Assembly: GCF_014654615.1 (NCBI RefSeq)
Contig: NZ_BNBB01000018.1
Coordinates: forward strand, 48,707-112,706
Length of the DNA: 64,000 nt
Direction: 5' to 3'
From: Streptosporangium violaceochromogenes
Lineage (GTDB): Bacteria > Actinomycetota > Actinomycetes > Streptosporangiales > Streptosporangiaceae
The translations under genes and the position numbers were made by a program. This document shows positions 18,140-26,755 of the stretch, piece after piece (the stretch's first letter is position 1; each line of letters starts with the position of its first letter). The notes under the pieces were generated by a model. It did no database searches and was not told the DNA's origin. It saw only the letters and a program-made list of their open reading frames with translations.

Positions 18140-18355
18140 TCAGAAGTCGAACTCGCCCTTCTTCACCCCGTCGATGAAGGCGTCCCAGACGCCGGCACTC
18201 ACCACGAAGGGGGCCTGGTCGGGGGCCTCGGTGTCACGGATGCCGACCCGGCCTCCGGACAGGGGGGCAACCTCCAGGCAGTTGCCGTCGTTGGAGGCGG
18301 ACTTGGCGGCCTTACGCCAGGCCGCAGTCGCCAGCTCGTTGGTCAGCTTGTCCAT
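18140..18355 (-). CDS. DUF397 protein
   Basis: A 71-residue DUF397 protein: W.KA..S...GNCLEVA in the first half, VGIRDTE and the closing W..F...K.GEFDF. These small actinobacterial proteins are nearly always paired with an XRE/DUF5753 regulator, as here; its start overlaps the regulator's stop by 13 bases. By analogy with whiJ-type loci in Streptomyces, it probably modulates the partner regulator in development or antibiotic control. Confidence 0.92.
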   Translation of the reverse strand: MDKLTNELATAAWRKAAKSASNDGNCLEVAPLSGGRVGIRDTEAPDQAPFVVSAGVWDAFIDGVKKGEFDF

Positions 18356-19167
18356 ACCCTCACCATCTCTCTGATCATGTCTGTTGAGGTGCGCTGAGGG
18401 TGCGCATCGCCGCGAATCGCCTCATACCTGAGATTAGTAGCATGAACTTCCTCTGGCCGATCAGTGACCTGTCCGGTGCCGGCCGATTCCAGGTAAACCG
18501 TGTCCGGTGCTCCGCGGAGTTGGGCGATGGCGAACGCACCCGACAGACCGGTGGTCGCACCGAGGTCGAAGGGGACGACCTGGAGGGAGACGCGCGGGGA
18601 CTCCAACACCTCCAGCAGGTGTTCGAGTTGGTGGCGCATGACCGCCGGTCCTCCGATGGGGCGCCTGAGTACGCCTTCGTCGATCACCGCCCAGTACATG
18701 GGAGGGTTGGAACGCTGGAAGAGTTTCTGCCGTGCCATGCGCACCGTCAGGGCTTCTTCTACCTGGTCGGGGGTGGCTCCGGGCTTTCCGCTGATGACCG
18801 CGCGAGCGTAGTCCTCCGTCTGGAGCAGTCCAGGCAGCAGGAGCGGTTCCCAGGAGCGGATGGCGTCCGCCTCCCCTTCGATCTCCAACCAGGTGCGAAA
18901 CCAACGCGGTGAGGCTTCCCGCGTCAGGTCGGGCCAGTGCTGGAGCAGGTCTCCCTGGAGCCCGAAGACCTCTTCGCACCTTTCGATGAACGTGCGTGAG
19001 GGGCGCCTGTCGGCCCGTTCTATCTGCCCGATCAGGCTGTTGCTGAACCGAACGCGTCTCGCCAGCTGCTCCTGAGACAGACCTGAGGCTTCCCTGTGTC
19101 TTCGCAGCTCATAGCCGAATAAGGCCAGGGGGCCGGCATCTGGATCCAGATCCTTGGGGGCGGGCAC
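18343..19167 (-). CDS. XRE-family regulator with DUF5753
   Basis: A 274-residue regulator. An N-terminal XRE helix-turn-helix (LRRHREASGLSQEQLARRVRFSNSLIGQIERADRRPS) is followed by the DUF5753 domain containing YWAVIDEGVLRRPIGGPAVM and LQVVPFD. GTG 19167 is preferred because GGGAGA sits at ideal spacing; a GTG at 19206 would add a Cys-containing extension (CDHC). It is coupled to the DUF397 gene downstream. A divergent HATPase gene completes the standard actinomycete trio. Confidence 0.92.
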   Translation of the reverse strand: MPAPKDLDPDAGPLALFGYELRRHREASGLSQEQLARRVRFSNSLIGQIERADRRPSRTFIERCEEVFGLQGDLLQHWPDLTREASPRWFRTWLEIEGEADAIRSWEPLLLPGLLQTEDYARAVISGKPGATPDQVEEALTVRMARQKLFQRSNPPMYWAVIDEGVLRRPIGGPAVMRHQLEHLLEVLESPRVSLQVVPFDLGATTGLSGAFAIAQLRGAPDTVYLESAGTGQVTDRPEEVHATNLRYEAIRGDAHPQRTSTDMIREMVRVWTS

Positions 19168-19318
19168 ATTGTCTCCCTCGTGCAAGATCCCACAGTGGTC
19201 GCACACGTCATACAGATGACAGTGGGGATCTGTCTGATAGGTGTGCTAGGAGTTTCACGGAAAAGATAGCTCGTTAACGGCACTCTGAGAACTGTCCAAC
19301 GAGACACAGGGTACGGGA

Positions 19319-19867
19319 ATGGATCCCGTCGCACAGATCAACGGATATTTAGTACTACCAGTGGGCGGGCCGTATTGGATGAGTGAGGTGATACCCATTA
19401 ATAACGGACCTTTATGGAGGGAAACGCTGCTGGGAGAGGCGCTCTTCGTGAGCACTCCGGCATCTGTCGCGTCGGCGCGCGCCAAGACGCTCGCCGTCAT
19501 CGGCGAGCACCACCCCCTCAAGGACGACGTTCTGCTGATCGTGTCCGAGCTGGTGACCAACGCCGTGGTCCATGCCGGCAGGGGACCGGCCGCCGCCAGA
19601 GTGAGACTCCGGCTGGCGGCCACGAGGGACCTCCTCATCGTGGAGGTCTACGACCGCGGCTCGCCCCTCGGCGTCCCCCGGATCACGGAGGACCCCGGCG
19701 CGGGCGAAGGGGGGAGAGGGCTCCTCATGGTCCAGTGCCTCTGCGAAGGCCGGTGGGGGACCGCACTCCTGGGCGGAGCACGAGGGCGCCTCGTGTGGGC
19801 CGCCCTGCCTCGGACGGACCGCGCCCCCTCGGCGGCCGAGATCATACGGCGACGGCAGGTCGCGTAA
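19319..19867 (+). CDS. Anti-sigma-factor-like ATP-binding protein (HATPase_c)
   Basis: A 182-residue protein with the RsbW/SpoIIAB-type GHKL ATPase domain. The N-box is VSELVTNAVVHAG (residue ~75), the G1 box VEVYDRGSPLG (~108) and the G2-like motif GEGGRGLLMVQ (~130). Such proteins usually bind sigma factors or anti-anti-sigma factors. Starts at 19319 and 19379 are both possible; neither has a clear ribosome site. It is divergent from the XRE/DUF397 pair. Confidence 0.85.
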   Translation: MDPVAQINGYLVLPVGGPYWMSEVIPINNGPLWRETLLGEALFVSTPASVASARAKTLAVIGEHHPLKDDVLLIVSELVTNAVVHAGRGPAAARVRLRLAATRDLLIVEVYDRGSPLGVPRITEDPGAGEGGRGLLMVQCLCEGRWGTALLGGARGRLVWAALPRTDRAPSAAEIIRRRQVA

Positions 19868-19877
19868 CCATGAAGCT

Positions 19878-19938
19878 CCCCCGGTAGGGCGAACCTTCCC
19901 CAGGACGGTCTTCCCCCGTGACCGAGCCCTACCGGGGG
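19878..19938. other. Long-range inverted repeat after HATPase gene
   Basis: The 12-base arms CCCCCGGTAGGG (19878-19889) and CCCTACCGGGGG (19927-19938) are perfect complements 37 bases apart. They follow the HATPase stop and precede a second, terminator-like hairpin. Confidence 0.55.
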
Positions 19939-19950
19939 TTTCGCCGAAAG

Positions 19951-19980
19951 AATCCTCCCGGCCGAGGCCGGGGGGATTTT
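19951..19980 (+). terminator. Intrinsic terminator after HATPase gene
   Basis: AATCC-T-CCCGGCC pairs with GGCCGGGGGGATT around a short loop, followed by a run of five T on the plus strand. Confidence 0.8.
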
Positions 19981-20098
19981 TCACCGCCGACTACGGCGTG
20001 GAGCGGACCCTCCACCGGATCAAGAACGTCGGGTGCCGCGGTCACACGGGCCGGCGCGACGTCGGCGCCGGCGGAAACGGGGATCAACGGTGAACGAC

Positions 20099-20143
20099 GC
20101 AGAGCCCCGCACTCCCGGCGTGGGCCGCGAGCCGGGGCTCTGC
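20099..20143 (-). terminator. Hairpin downstream of tRNA Gly-Cys-Val cluster
   Basis: A perfect 11-bp stem GCAGAGCCCCG (20099-20109) with CGGGGCTCTGC (20133-20143), placed just past the tRNA-Val 3' end on the minus strand. The T-run is poor. Confidence 0.5.
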
Positions 20144-20186
20144 CTCCCGGTTGACCGGGCCGGACCCGGCCTACCATGGGGCGTGG

Positions 20187-20258
20187 TGGACGATACTGGG
20201 ATTGAACCAGTGACCTCTTCCGTGTCAGGGAAGCGCTCTCCCGCTGAGCTAATCGTCC
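20187..20258 (-). tRNA. tRNA-Val (GAC)
   Basis: Same sequence as the tRNA at 2182-2253: acceptor GGACGAT, anticodon GAC, CCA encoded at 20184-20186. Last of a three-tRNA leftward cluster. Confidence 0.95.
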
Positions 20259-20270
20259 GTGCGAAACCAG

Positions 20271-20341
20271 AGGTGGAGACGGGATTTGAACCCGTGTACA
20301 CGGCTTTGCAGGCCGTTGCCTCGCCTCTCGGCCACTCCACC
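20271..20341 (-). tRNA. tRNA-Cys (GCA)
   Basis: Acceptor GGTGGAG pairs with CTCCACC; D-arm GTGGCCGAGAGG; anticodon-loop TGCAAAG region with anticodon GCA; T-arm GGTTCAAATCC. 71 nt, no encoded CCA. Confidence 0.95.
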
Positions 20342-20367
20342 GAGTGGGGGGCGCAAAGCCCCTTCCG

Positions 20368-20439
20368 AGCGGAAGACGGGATTCGAACCCGCGACCCTCA
20401 CCTTGGCAAGGTGATGCTCTACCACTGAGCCACTTCCGC
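20368..20439 (-). tRNA. tRNA-Gly (GCC)
   Basis: Identical to the tRNA at 2358-2429: acceptor GCGGAAG, anticodon GCC. First of the three-tRNA leftward cluster. Confidence 0.95.
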
Positions 20440-20771
20440 GTGTGCCCCCGGGACGCCCCGGGCTCACGGACAGAACTTTAGCGAATACTCGCCGACTCCC
20501 CAAACCGGGGGACGCGGGACACGCTCGGCGCGAAGGACGATCCGCCTGTGGGGCCGAGGGAACGCCCCGCCGAAAGGGACCGCCGGAAAAGGGGCCGCCC
20601 GGGTGGAGACACGGAGAGACGGCGGACGCATAGGGGCATATGAGACGCGAGGGGTGGGGGCGGGAGCAGCGGATCGGCCCTGCGTCCGGCTCCCGTAGGA
20701 GGACTGCCGATATCCATATGTAAGGGGCTAACATCGCATACGCCGATTACCTAAAGCGAGAGAGTGACACC
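20440..20771. other. Promoter region between tRNA cluster and hutH
   Basis: No gene seen. It must carry the leftward tRNA promoter and the rightward hutH promoter. An AT-richer stretch (about 20705-20760) lies directly before hutH. Confidence 0.5.
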
Positions 20772-22319
20772 ATGCGCGACACCACGGCAGTGAACGTCGG
20801 ACCGGACCCGCTGAGTTTCGACGAGGTCGTCAGAGTGGCCCGGCACGGTGCCGAGGTGCGTCTGACCGGCGAGGCGGTGGCCGCCATGACCGCCTCCCGC
20901 GCCCGCGTGGACGAACTCGCCGCCGGTGCCACTCCCGCCTACGGCATCTCGACCGGGTTCGGTGCCCTGGCCACCCGGCACATCGAGCCCGCGCTCCGCG
21001 CCCGGTTGCAGCGCTCGCTGATCCGTTCGCACGCCGCCGGCTCGGGCCCCGAGGTGGAGACCGAGGTCGTCCGGGCGCTGATGCTGCTGCGCCTGCGCAC
21101 CCTGGCCACCGGCCACACCGGCGTCCGCCCGCGGACCGCCGAGACGCTGCGGGGCCTGCTCAACGCCCGCATCACCCCCGTGGTGCACGAGTACGGCAGC
21201 CTCGGCTGTTCCGGGGACCTGGCGCCGCTCTCCCACGTGGCCCTGGTGATCATGGGGGAGGGGGTGGTCCGCGACGCCGCCGGCGACCTGGTGGACGCCG
21301 CCGAGGCGCTCAAGCGGGCGGGGATCGAGCCGGTGGAGCTGGCCGCCAAGGAGGGGCTGGCGCTCATCAACGGCACCGACGGCATGCTCGGCATGCTGAT
21401 CCTGGCCATGGACGACCTCGGCCGCCTTCTCAAGGCCGCCGACATCGCCGCGGCCATGAGCGTGGAGGCGCTGCTGGGCACCGACCGCGTCTTCGCCGCC
21501 GAGTTGCAGGCGCTGCGCCCCCACCCCGGTCAGGCGGCCAGCGCGGCCAATCTGCGCGCCCTGCTCAAGGGCTCGGGGATCATGGAGTCTCACCGCGACG
21601 GCACCTGCACCCGCGTCCAGGACGCCTACTCGCTGCGCTGCGCCCCGCAGGTCGCCGGCGCCGCCCGCGACACCCTGGCGCACGCCGCGGCGGTCGCCGC
21701 GCGCGAGCTCGCCTCCGCGATCGACAACCCGGTGGTCCTGACCGGCGGCGATGTGGAGTCCAACGGCAACTTCCACGGCGCCCCCGTGGGCTACGTGCTC
21801 GACTTCCTGGCCATCGCGGTGGCCGACCTGGCGAGCATCTCCGAGCGCCGCACCGACCGCATGCTCGACGTGGCCCGCAGTCACGGCCTGCCGGCCTTCC
21901 TCGCCGACGATCCCGGTGTGGACTCCGGGCACATGATCGCCCAGTACGCCCAGGCGGCGATCGTCTCCGAGCTCAAGCGCCTGGCCGTGCCCGCCAGCGT
22001 GGACTCCATCCCGAGCTCCGCCATGCAGGAGGACCACGTGTCCATGGGCTGGGCGGCCGGGCGCAAGCTCCGGCGCGCGGTGGACGGCCTGACCCGGGTG
22101 CTCGCCGTGGAGATCCTCACCGCGGCCCGGGCGCTGGATCTGCGCGCGCCGCACCGGCCGGCCCCCGCGACCGGGGCCGTGGTCGCGGCCCTGCGCTCGG
22201 TGGTTCCCGGTCCCGGCCCGGACCGCTTCCTCGCCCCGGAGATCGAGTCGGTGGCCCGGCTCGTCGCCGGCGACGCCGTGGTCGCCGCCGCGGAGCGGGT
22301 GGCGGGCCCGCTGGGGTAG
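20772..22319 (+). CDS. hutH: Histidine ammonia-lyase
   Basis: A 515-residue enzyme that removes ammonia from L-histidine to give urocanate, the first step of histidine use. The N-terminal YGISTGFG motif (residue ~57) supplies the catalytic Tyr. The MIO-forming triad sits in GSLGCSGDLAPLSH (~144), reading Cys-Ser-Gly rather than the textbook Ala-Ser-Gly. NGTDGM, SHRDGTCTRVQDAYSLRC, DNPVV and SSAMQEDHVSMGW are further family signatures. ATG 20772 begins MRDTTAV. No other hut genes are adjacent, which is common in actinobacteria. Confidence 0.95.
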   Translation: MRDTTAVNVGPDPLSFDEVVRVARHGAEVRLTGEAVAAMTASRARVDELAAGATPAYGISTGFGALATRHIEPALRARLQRSLIRSHAAGSGPEVETEVVRALMLLRLRTLATGHTGVRPRTAETLRGLLNARITPVVHEYGSLGCSGDLAPLSHVALVIMGEGVVRDAAGDLVDAAEALKRAGIEPVELAAKEGLALINGTDGMLGMLILAMDDLGRLLKAADIAAAMSVEALLGTDRVFAAELQALRPHPGQAASAANLRALLKGSGIMESHRDGTCTRVQDAYSLRCAPQVAGAARDTLAHAAAVAARELASAIDNPVVLTGGDVESNGNFHGAPVGYVLDFLAIAVADLASISERRTDRMLDVARSHGLPAFLADDPGVDSGHMIAQYAQAAIVSELKRLAVPASVDSIPSSAMQEDHVSMGWAAGRKLRRAVDGLTRVLAVEILTAARALDLRAPHRPAPATGAVVAALRSVVPGPGPDRFLAPEIESVARLVAGDAVVAAAERVAGPLG

Positions 22320-22384
22320 CCGGATGCGGCCCGGCATCGGTCCGCCGGTGCCGGGTGCCGTCCGGGGAGCGGGAGAATAGCGGG

Positions 22385-23407
22385 GTGTATGACCCATTTG
22401 CGTATGTAGGTGGTCGTTTAGCCACCCGGCTTCGCGACGTCACCACCGACCTGGCCGCGCTCGACGGGCGGGGATGGTGGGCCGTGGTGGTCGACTACGA
22501 GGGCAAGGTCGTGTGCGCCAGGTTCGACGACGTCCGGCCCGCTCCGCTGCCCGCGCCGCGCGAGCCCTGGCGCGGGCCGCGTCCCTCGGCCTGGCGCAGC
22601 TCGCTGGACCGATCCGCCTATGAGAACGGTGTGTCGCGCATCCGCGCCCACATCGAGCGGGGCGAGGTGTACCAGGCCAACCTGTGCCGGGTGCTGACCG
22701 CGCCGCTGCCGGGGGAGGCGGAGCCGACGGCGCTGGCCGTACGGCTGGCGCGGGGCAACCCCGCCCCCTACGCCGCCACGGTGAGCCTGCCGGGGCGCGC
22801 CGTGGTGTCGGCCTCCCCCGAGCTCTACCTGTCCCGGGACGGCCAGGTGGTCGAGTCCCGGCCGATCAAGGGGACCGGTGTCACCGCCGCGGACCTGCTG
22901 GAGAAGGACCGTGCGGAGAACGTGATGATCGTCGATCTGGTCCGCAACGACCTGGGCCGGGTCGCCGAGGTCGGCTCGGTCACCGTGCCCGCGCTGTGCG
23001 AGGTCGAGGAGCACCCGGGTCTGGTGCACCTGGTCTCCACCGTCCGGGCCCGGCTCGCCCCGGAGTTCGGCTGGCCCGAGCTGTTCGCCGCGACGTTTCC
23101 TCCCGGCTCGGTGACCGGCGCCCCGAAGTCGTCGGCGCTGCGCATCATCGATGAACTCGAACCCGAGCCCAGGGGGCCGTACTGTGGAGCGGTGGGCTGG
23201 GTCGACGCCGACCGGCGCCAAGCGTCGCTGGCGGTGGGAATCCGTACGTTCTGGCTCACATCCGGTGAAATCCGCTTCGGTACCGGCGCGGGCATAACGT
23301 GGGGGAGCGATCCGCACGGAGAGTGGAACGAGACCGAGCTGAAGGCCGCCCGCCTCATCGCGCTCGCCTCCACGCCGGATCCGGCAGTCTCAGGAGGAAG
23401 TTCATGA
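22385..23407 (+). CDS. pabB: Aminodeoxychorismate synthase component I-like (chorismate-binding)
   Basis: A 340-residue chorismate-binding enzyme of the PabB/TrpE family, predicted to make 4-amino-4-deoxychorismate for folate. The core has IERGEVYQANLC (residue ~90), SASPELYL, SRPIKGT (~162), DRAENVMIVDLVRNDLG, HLVSTV and PPGSVTGAPK (~240). FGTGAGITWGSDP closes the active site. It is shorter than full PabB and lacks most of the N-terminal domain, as in compact actinobacterial versions. GTG 22385 is the start. Its stop overlaps the next gene (ATGA), coupling it to an aminotransferase-IV enzyme, the expected PabC step. Confidence 0.88.
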   Translation: MYDPFAYVGGRLATRLRDVTTDLAALDGRGWWAVVVDYEGKVVCARFDDVRPAPLPAPREPWRGPRPSAWRSSLDRSAYENGVSRIRAHIERGEVYQANLCRVLTAPLPGEAEPTALAVRLARGNPAPYAATVSLPGRAVVSASPELYLSRDGQVVESRPIKGTGVTAADLLEKDRAENVMIVDLVRNDLGRVAEVGSVTVPALCEVEEHPGLVHLVSTVRARLAPEFGWPELFAATFPPGSVTGAPKSSALRIIDELEPEPRGPYCGAVGWVDADRRQASLAVGIRTFWLTSGEIRFGTGAGITWGSDPHGEWNETELKAARLIALASTPDPAVSGGSS

Positions 23408-24234
23408 ACGTACCCGTGTGGATCGACGGGAAGCTGGTCCGGGCCGAGCAGGCCGCCGTCTCGGTGTTCGACCACGGCCTGCTGGTCGGGGACGGGGTGT
23501 TCGAGACCGTGAAGTCGGTCAACGGCCTGCCCTTCGCGCTCACCCGCCATCTGGACCGGCTCAGGCTCTCCGCCCGGCGCATGGAGCTGCCCGAGCCGGA
23601 CGTCGAGGCGATCGCCGCGGGGGTGCGGGCCTGCCTGGCCGAGGCGCCGGCGTGGCCGCTCGGCCGGATCCGCGTCACCTACACCGCGGGGCCGGGCCCG
23701 CTGGGCTCCGACCGGGGGGACGAGGGCTGCACCGCCGTCGTGGTCGTCGGTGAGCAGCGCCCGTTCCCGCCCGTGGCCGACGTCGTCGTCGTGCCGTGGC
23801 CCCGCAACGAGCACGGGGCGCTCACCGGGGTGAAGAGCACCTCCTACGGCGAGAACGTCAAGGCGCTGAAGTACGCCAAGGCCGCGGGCGGCGGCGAGGC
23901 GCTCTTCGAGAACCTGGCGGGCGACCTCTGCGAGGGCACCGGCAGCAACGTCTTCGTCGTGCGCGGGGGCCGCCTGCTCACCCCCACGACGGCCTCCGGC
24001 TGCCTGGCCGGGGTCACCCGCGCGCTCACGCTCGAATGGTGCGGCGGAGTCGAGGAGGACGTCCCGCTGTCGGCCCTGTACGAGGCCGACGAGGCGTTCC
24101 TGACCTCCACCACCCGCGATGTCCAGCCGATCCGCATGGTGGACAAGACCGTGCTGCCGGCCGCTCCCGGCCCGGTCACGGCCAAGGCGATGCGGATCTT
24201 CGCCGAGCGGAGCGCCGCCGACCTCGACCCCTGA
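23404..24234 (+). CDS. pabC: Class IV aminotransferase, aminodeoxychorismate lyase-like
   Basis: A 276-residue PLP enzyme of fold type IV. DHGLLVGDGVFET (residue ~22) is the family signature, VKSTSYGENVKALK carries the PLP lysine (~140), and LCEGTGSNVFVV (~176) and STTRDVQPI (~235) complete the cofactor site. Its ATG overlaps the stop of the PabB-like gene, so conversion of aminodeoxychorismate to p-aminobenzoate and pyruvate is the likely job. D-amino-acid or branched-chain transaminase activity cannot be excluded by sequence alone. AGGAGG precedes the ATG. Confidence 0.85.
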   Translation: MNVPVWIDGKLVRAEQAAVSVFDHGLLVGDGVFETVKSVNGLPFALTRHLDRLRLSARRMELPEPDVEAIAAGVRACLAEAPAWPLGRIRVTYTAGPGPLGSDRGDEGCTAVVVVGEQRPFPPVADVVVVPWPRNEHGALTGVKSTSYGENVKALKYAKAAGGGEALFENLAGDLCEGTGSNVFVVRGGRLLTPTTASGCLAGVTRALTLEWCGGVEEDVPLSALYEADEAFLTSTTRDVQPIRMVDKTVLPAAPGPVTAKAMRIFAERSAADLDP

Positions 24235-24239
24235 CGGCC

Positions 24240-25643
24240 CTACTCGGGGTAGGACACCTGGGTCTGGGCGTTGAGCTCCTTGACGGTGACCTTCTTGGCC
24301 GGGTCGGTCAGCGGATCGTCGATCCGCAGGACGTCCAGACCCCTGGTGATGTCGCTGGAGTAGATGTGGCCGTTGTAGTAGTAGGCCGACCACGAGCCGG
24401 CGGTCGCGTTGACCGGGCCGCGCTCGAAGAAGCCGATCTCCTTCGGGCGCGCCGCGTCGGTGAAGTCCCAGACCGAGACCCCGCCCTGGTACCACGCCTG
24501 CACCATGACGTCCCTGCCGGGAACCGGCAGCAGTGACCCGTTGTGCGCGACGCAGTTCTCGCCGGGCTCCTGCCTCCGGGGGATCTTGAAGTAGCCGCGG
24601 AGGGTGAGCCTGCGGTCCTCGCCCAGGTTGTACACGGCGTTGGCCCCGTGGGTCGCGGGGGTGCCGGAGTCGCACGTCGCGCTCATCCCCCCGCCCAGTT
24701 CGTCGCCGAAGACGACCTTGGTGGCGGCGTTGTCGAACGTGGCCGAGTGCCAGATGGAGAAGTTCTTCCTGTCGGTCACGTGCTGGATGACCCGGGGACG
24801 GACCCGGTCGGTGATGTCCAGGAGGATCCCGTCGCCGAAGCAGGCCGCGGCGGCCAGGTTCTTCTCCGGGTAGGCGGTGATGTCGTGGCAGCCGCCCTCC
24901 TCCCTCTCCTCGCCCGCGTCGAAGATCACCGGGCGTGAGACGACCCTGGCCGAGTCCGGGGCGCCGACGGGCACCTCGACCACCGAGAAGATGTTGTGCG
25001 GGGCGGGACAGGTCGGCGACTCCGGCTCCGGCCCCATGGAGGAGACGTAGAGATAGAGCGTCTCGCCGGTCTTGCCCGGTACGAGCGTGTGGGTGTGTGA
25101 TCCGCACGGGGTGGCGACCGCCGACACGAACCTGGGGTGGGCCTTGTCGGAGACGTCGAAGATGCGGATGCCCTCCCACTCCCCGCTCTCCGTCTGCCCC
25201 TCGCTCCGGGCGTCGCCGCACCCGGGGCCGCCGCGGAGGGTGTCGACGGACAGGAAGAGCAGGTTCCCGCTCACCGAGACGTCGTTCTGCTCGCCCGGGC
25301 ACAGCACCCGGCTGACCACGGACGGCCGGGCCGGGTCGGACACGTCGAGCACGGTGAAGCCGTCGAAGTTGCCGACGAAGACGTGGTCGCCCTGGAAGGC
25401 CAGGTCGGTGCCCCATGCCTGAGGGCCGTCCAGCGGGGCCGCGAGCGGGACGTTGGCCAGGTGCGTGATGTTGGGGCTGTGCCGGGCGTCCCCGGTCGTC
25501 TTCACCGCCGAGGGGGCCGCGGAGTCCGCGGGGGCGGCGGAGCCGGAGACCGAGGGTGGAGGGGCCGGTGACGCCCCCGGGGTCAGGCCGCATCCGGCCG
25601 CCAGAAGCAGCACCGCCAGTCCGAATCTCGCCGTCGATCGCAC
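24240..25643 (-). CDS. LVIVD-type beta-propeller lipoprotein
   Basis: A 467-residue protein with a lipoprotein signal (LLLAAGC). The body is a set of repeats with VLDVSDPARP, IRIFDVSDKAHP, ILLDITDRVRP and VWDFTDAARP motifs, the LVIVD-repeat pattern of an extracellular beta-propeller. Such proteins are secreted and mostly uncharacterised. GTG 25643 has a GGGGG stretch upstream. It is divergent from the DUF305 lipoprotein gene across only 43 bases, so the two promoters overlap and may be co-regulated. Confidence 0.8.
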   Translation of the reverse strand: MRSTARFGLAVLLLAAGCGLTPGASPAPPPSVSGSAAPADSAAPSAVKTTGDARHSPNITHLANVPLAAPLDGPQAWGTDLAFQGDHVFVGNFDGFTVLDVSDPARPSVVSRVLCPGEQNDVSVSGNLLFLSVDTLRGGPGCGDARSEGQTESGEWEGIRIFDVSDKAHPRFVSAVATPCGSHTHTLVPGKTGETLYLYVSSMGPEPESPTCPAPHNIFSVVEVPVGAPDSARVVSRPVIFDAGEEREEGGCHDITAYPEKNLAAAACFGDGILLDITDRVRPRVIQHVTDRKNFSIWHSATFDNAATKVVFGDELGGGMSATCDSGTPATHGANAVYNLGEDRRLTLRGYFKIPRRQEPGENCVAHNGSLLPVPGRDVMVQAWYQGGVSVWDFTDAARPKEIGFFERGPVNATAGSWSAYYYNGHIYSSDITRGLDVLRIDDPLTDPAKKVTVKELNAQTQVSYPE

Positions 25644-25686
25644 CGTGCCCCCGTTAGGTCAGATTTCTTACCCCATTATTGGGGGT

Positions 25687-26325
25687 ATGCGAGGGATATA
25701 CCGGGCATGCGGTGCCGCTGTGGTCGTGACCGTGGTGCTGCTTTCCGGCTGCACGGCCGGCGTGCCCGACGGCCGGACCCCGCTGACCGCGGGCACCGGA
25801 GCCCCGGTGATCGTCCCCGGCGGCCCGGGGGACGCCGGCCGTACGGCGAGGCCCGGGGAGCGGCTCGGCGAGTCCGAGGCGCGGGTGACCGGGGCCGACG
25901 TGCGGTTCGCCGAGGGCATGATCCCCCATCACCGGCAGGCGCTGGAGATGGCCGCGCTGGTCCCCGCCAGGTCGGCGGCGGCGGAGGTGCGCGGGCTCGC
26001 CGAACGGATCACCGCCGCGCAGCGGCCGGAGATCGCGACCATGACGGCCTGGCTGGCGTCGGTGGACAGGGCGCCGCGGGGACACACCGGCCACGCGGCG
26101 GTCACGCCGGAGCGGATGAGCCGGCTCCGGGCGGCCCGGGGCGCGGAGTTCGACGGGCTCTTTCTGACCCTGATGATCGCCCACCACGAGGAGGCGCTGG
26201 AGATGGCCGGGCGGCAGCTGCGCGAGGGCGCCGACAGGACCATGCGGGCCGTCGCCGGGGACGTGATGTCCGGCCAGCGCGTCGAGATCACCCGGATGCG
26301 GGCGCTGCTGCGGGAGCGGGTGTGA
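25687..26325 (+). CDS. DUF305 lipoprotein
   Basis: A 212-residue lipoprotein (LLSGC lipobox) with two DUF305 halves: GMIPHHRQALEMA (residue ~78) and LMIAHHEEALEMA (~160). The paired His-His helices resemble ferritin-like, possibly metal-binding bundles. DUF305 proteins are often tied to copper or other metal stress in actinobacteria, but no metal genes lie nearby. ATG 25687 is used. Confidence 0.88.
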   Translation: MRGIYRACGAAVVVTVVLLSGCTAGVPDGRTPLTAGTGAPVIVPGGPGDAGRTARPGERLGESEARVTGADVRFAEGMIPHHRQALEMAALVPARSAAAEVRGLAERITAAQRPEIATMTAWLASVDRAPRGHTGHAAVTPERMSRLRAARGAEFDGLFLTLMIAHHEEALEMAGRQLREGADRTMRAVAGDVMSGQRVEITRMRALLRERV

Positions 26326-26338
26326 GGCGTGGGGCGCC

Positions 26339-26755
26339 TCAGGAGCTCCAGAGCATGTTGCTGAGCTCGGCGTCGAGGTCCATGAAGTCGGTCTCGCGAC
26401 CGGCCGGGACCAGCTCGTACGTCCGGTGCAGGAACTCCGTGAGCGGTGCCAGGGGCACCTCGAACAGGGCCTGCCCGAAGGGCGAGGTGAGGCTGATGTG
26501 CAGCGTGCGCTCGCCGTCGGCGCGCGCCGGCCACACCTGGACGTCTCCGTCGCCGACGCGTCGCACGATGCCGACCGTCAGCAGCTCACGGGCGAAGATC
26601 CACTCGACCGGCTCGTCGTTCCCCACGTGGAAGGCCATTCTGATCGCGTACGGGTCGTCGGCCGTGTAGCTGAGCCCGGCGAGCAGGGGGACGGTAGTAC
26701 GGTCGGGGACCACAAGCCGAAGGCCCAGCTCGGCAGAGACGGTGGAGCTCTTCAT
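26339..26755 (-). CDS. ssgB: SsgB-like sporulation/cell-division regulator
   Basis: A 138-residue SsgA-like protein close in length and sequence to Streptomyces SsgB, which positions FtsZ at sporulation septa. Matching features include ELGLRLVVP near the start, DDPYAIRMAFHVG (residue ~32), EPVEWIFARELL (~48), GDVQVWPAR and a C-terminal DLDAELSNML. ATG 26755 begins MKSSTVSAEL. The ~470-base upstream region fits a developmentally controlled gene. It supports a sporulating filamentous actinomycete host. Confidence 0.88.
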   Translation of the reverse strand: MKSSTVSAELGLRLVVPDRTTVPLLAGLSYTADDPYAIRMAFHVGNDEPVEWIFARELLTVGIVRRVGDGDVQVWPARADGERTLHISLTSPFGQALFEVPLAPLTEFLHRTYELVPAGRETDFMDLDAELSNMLWSS

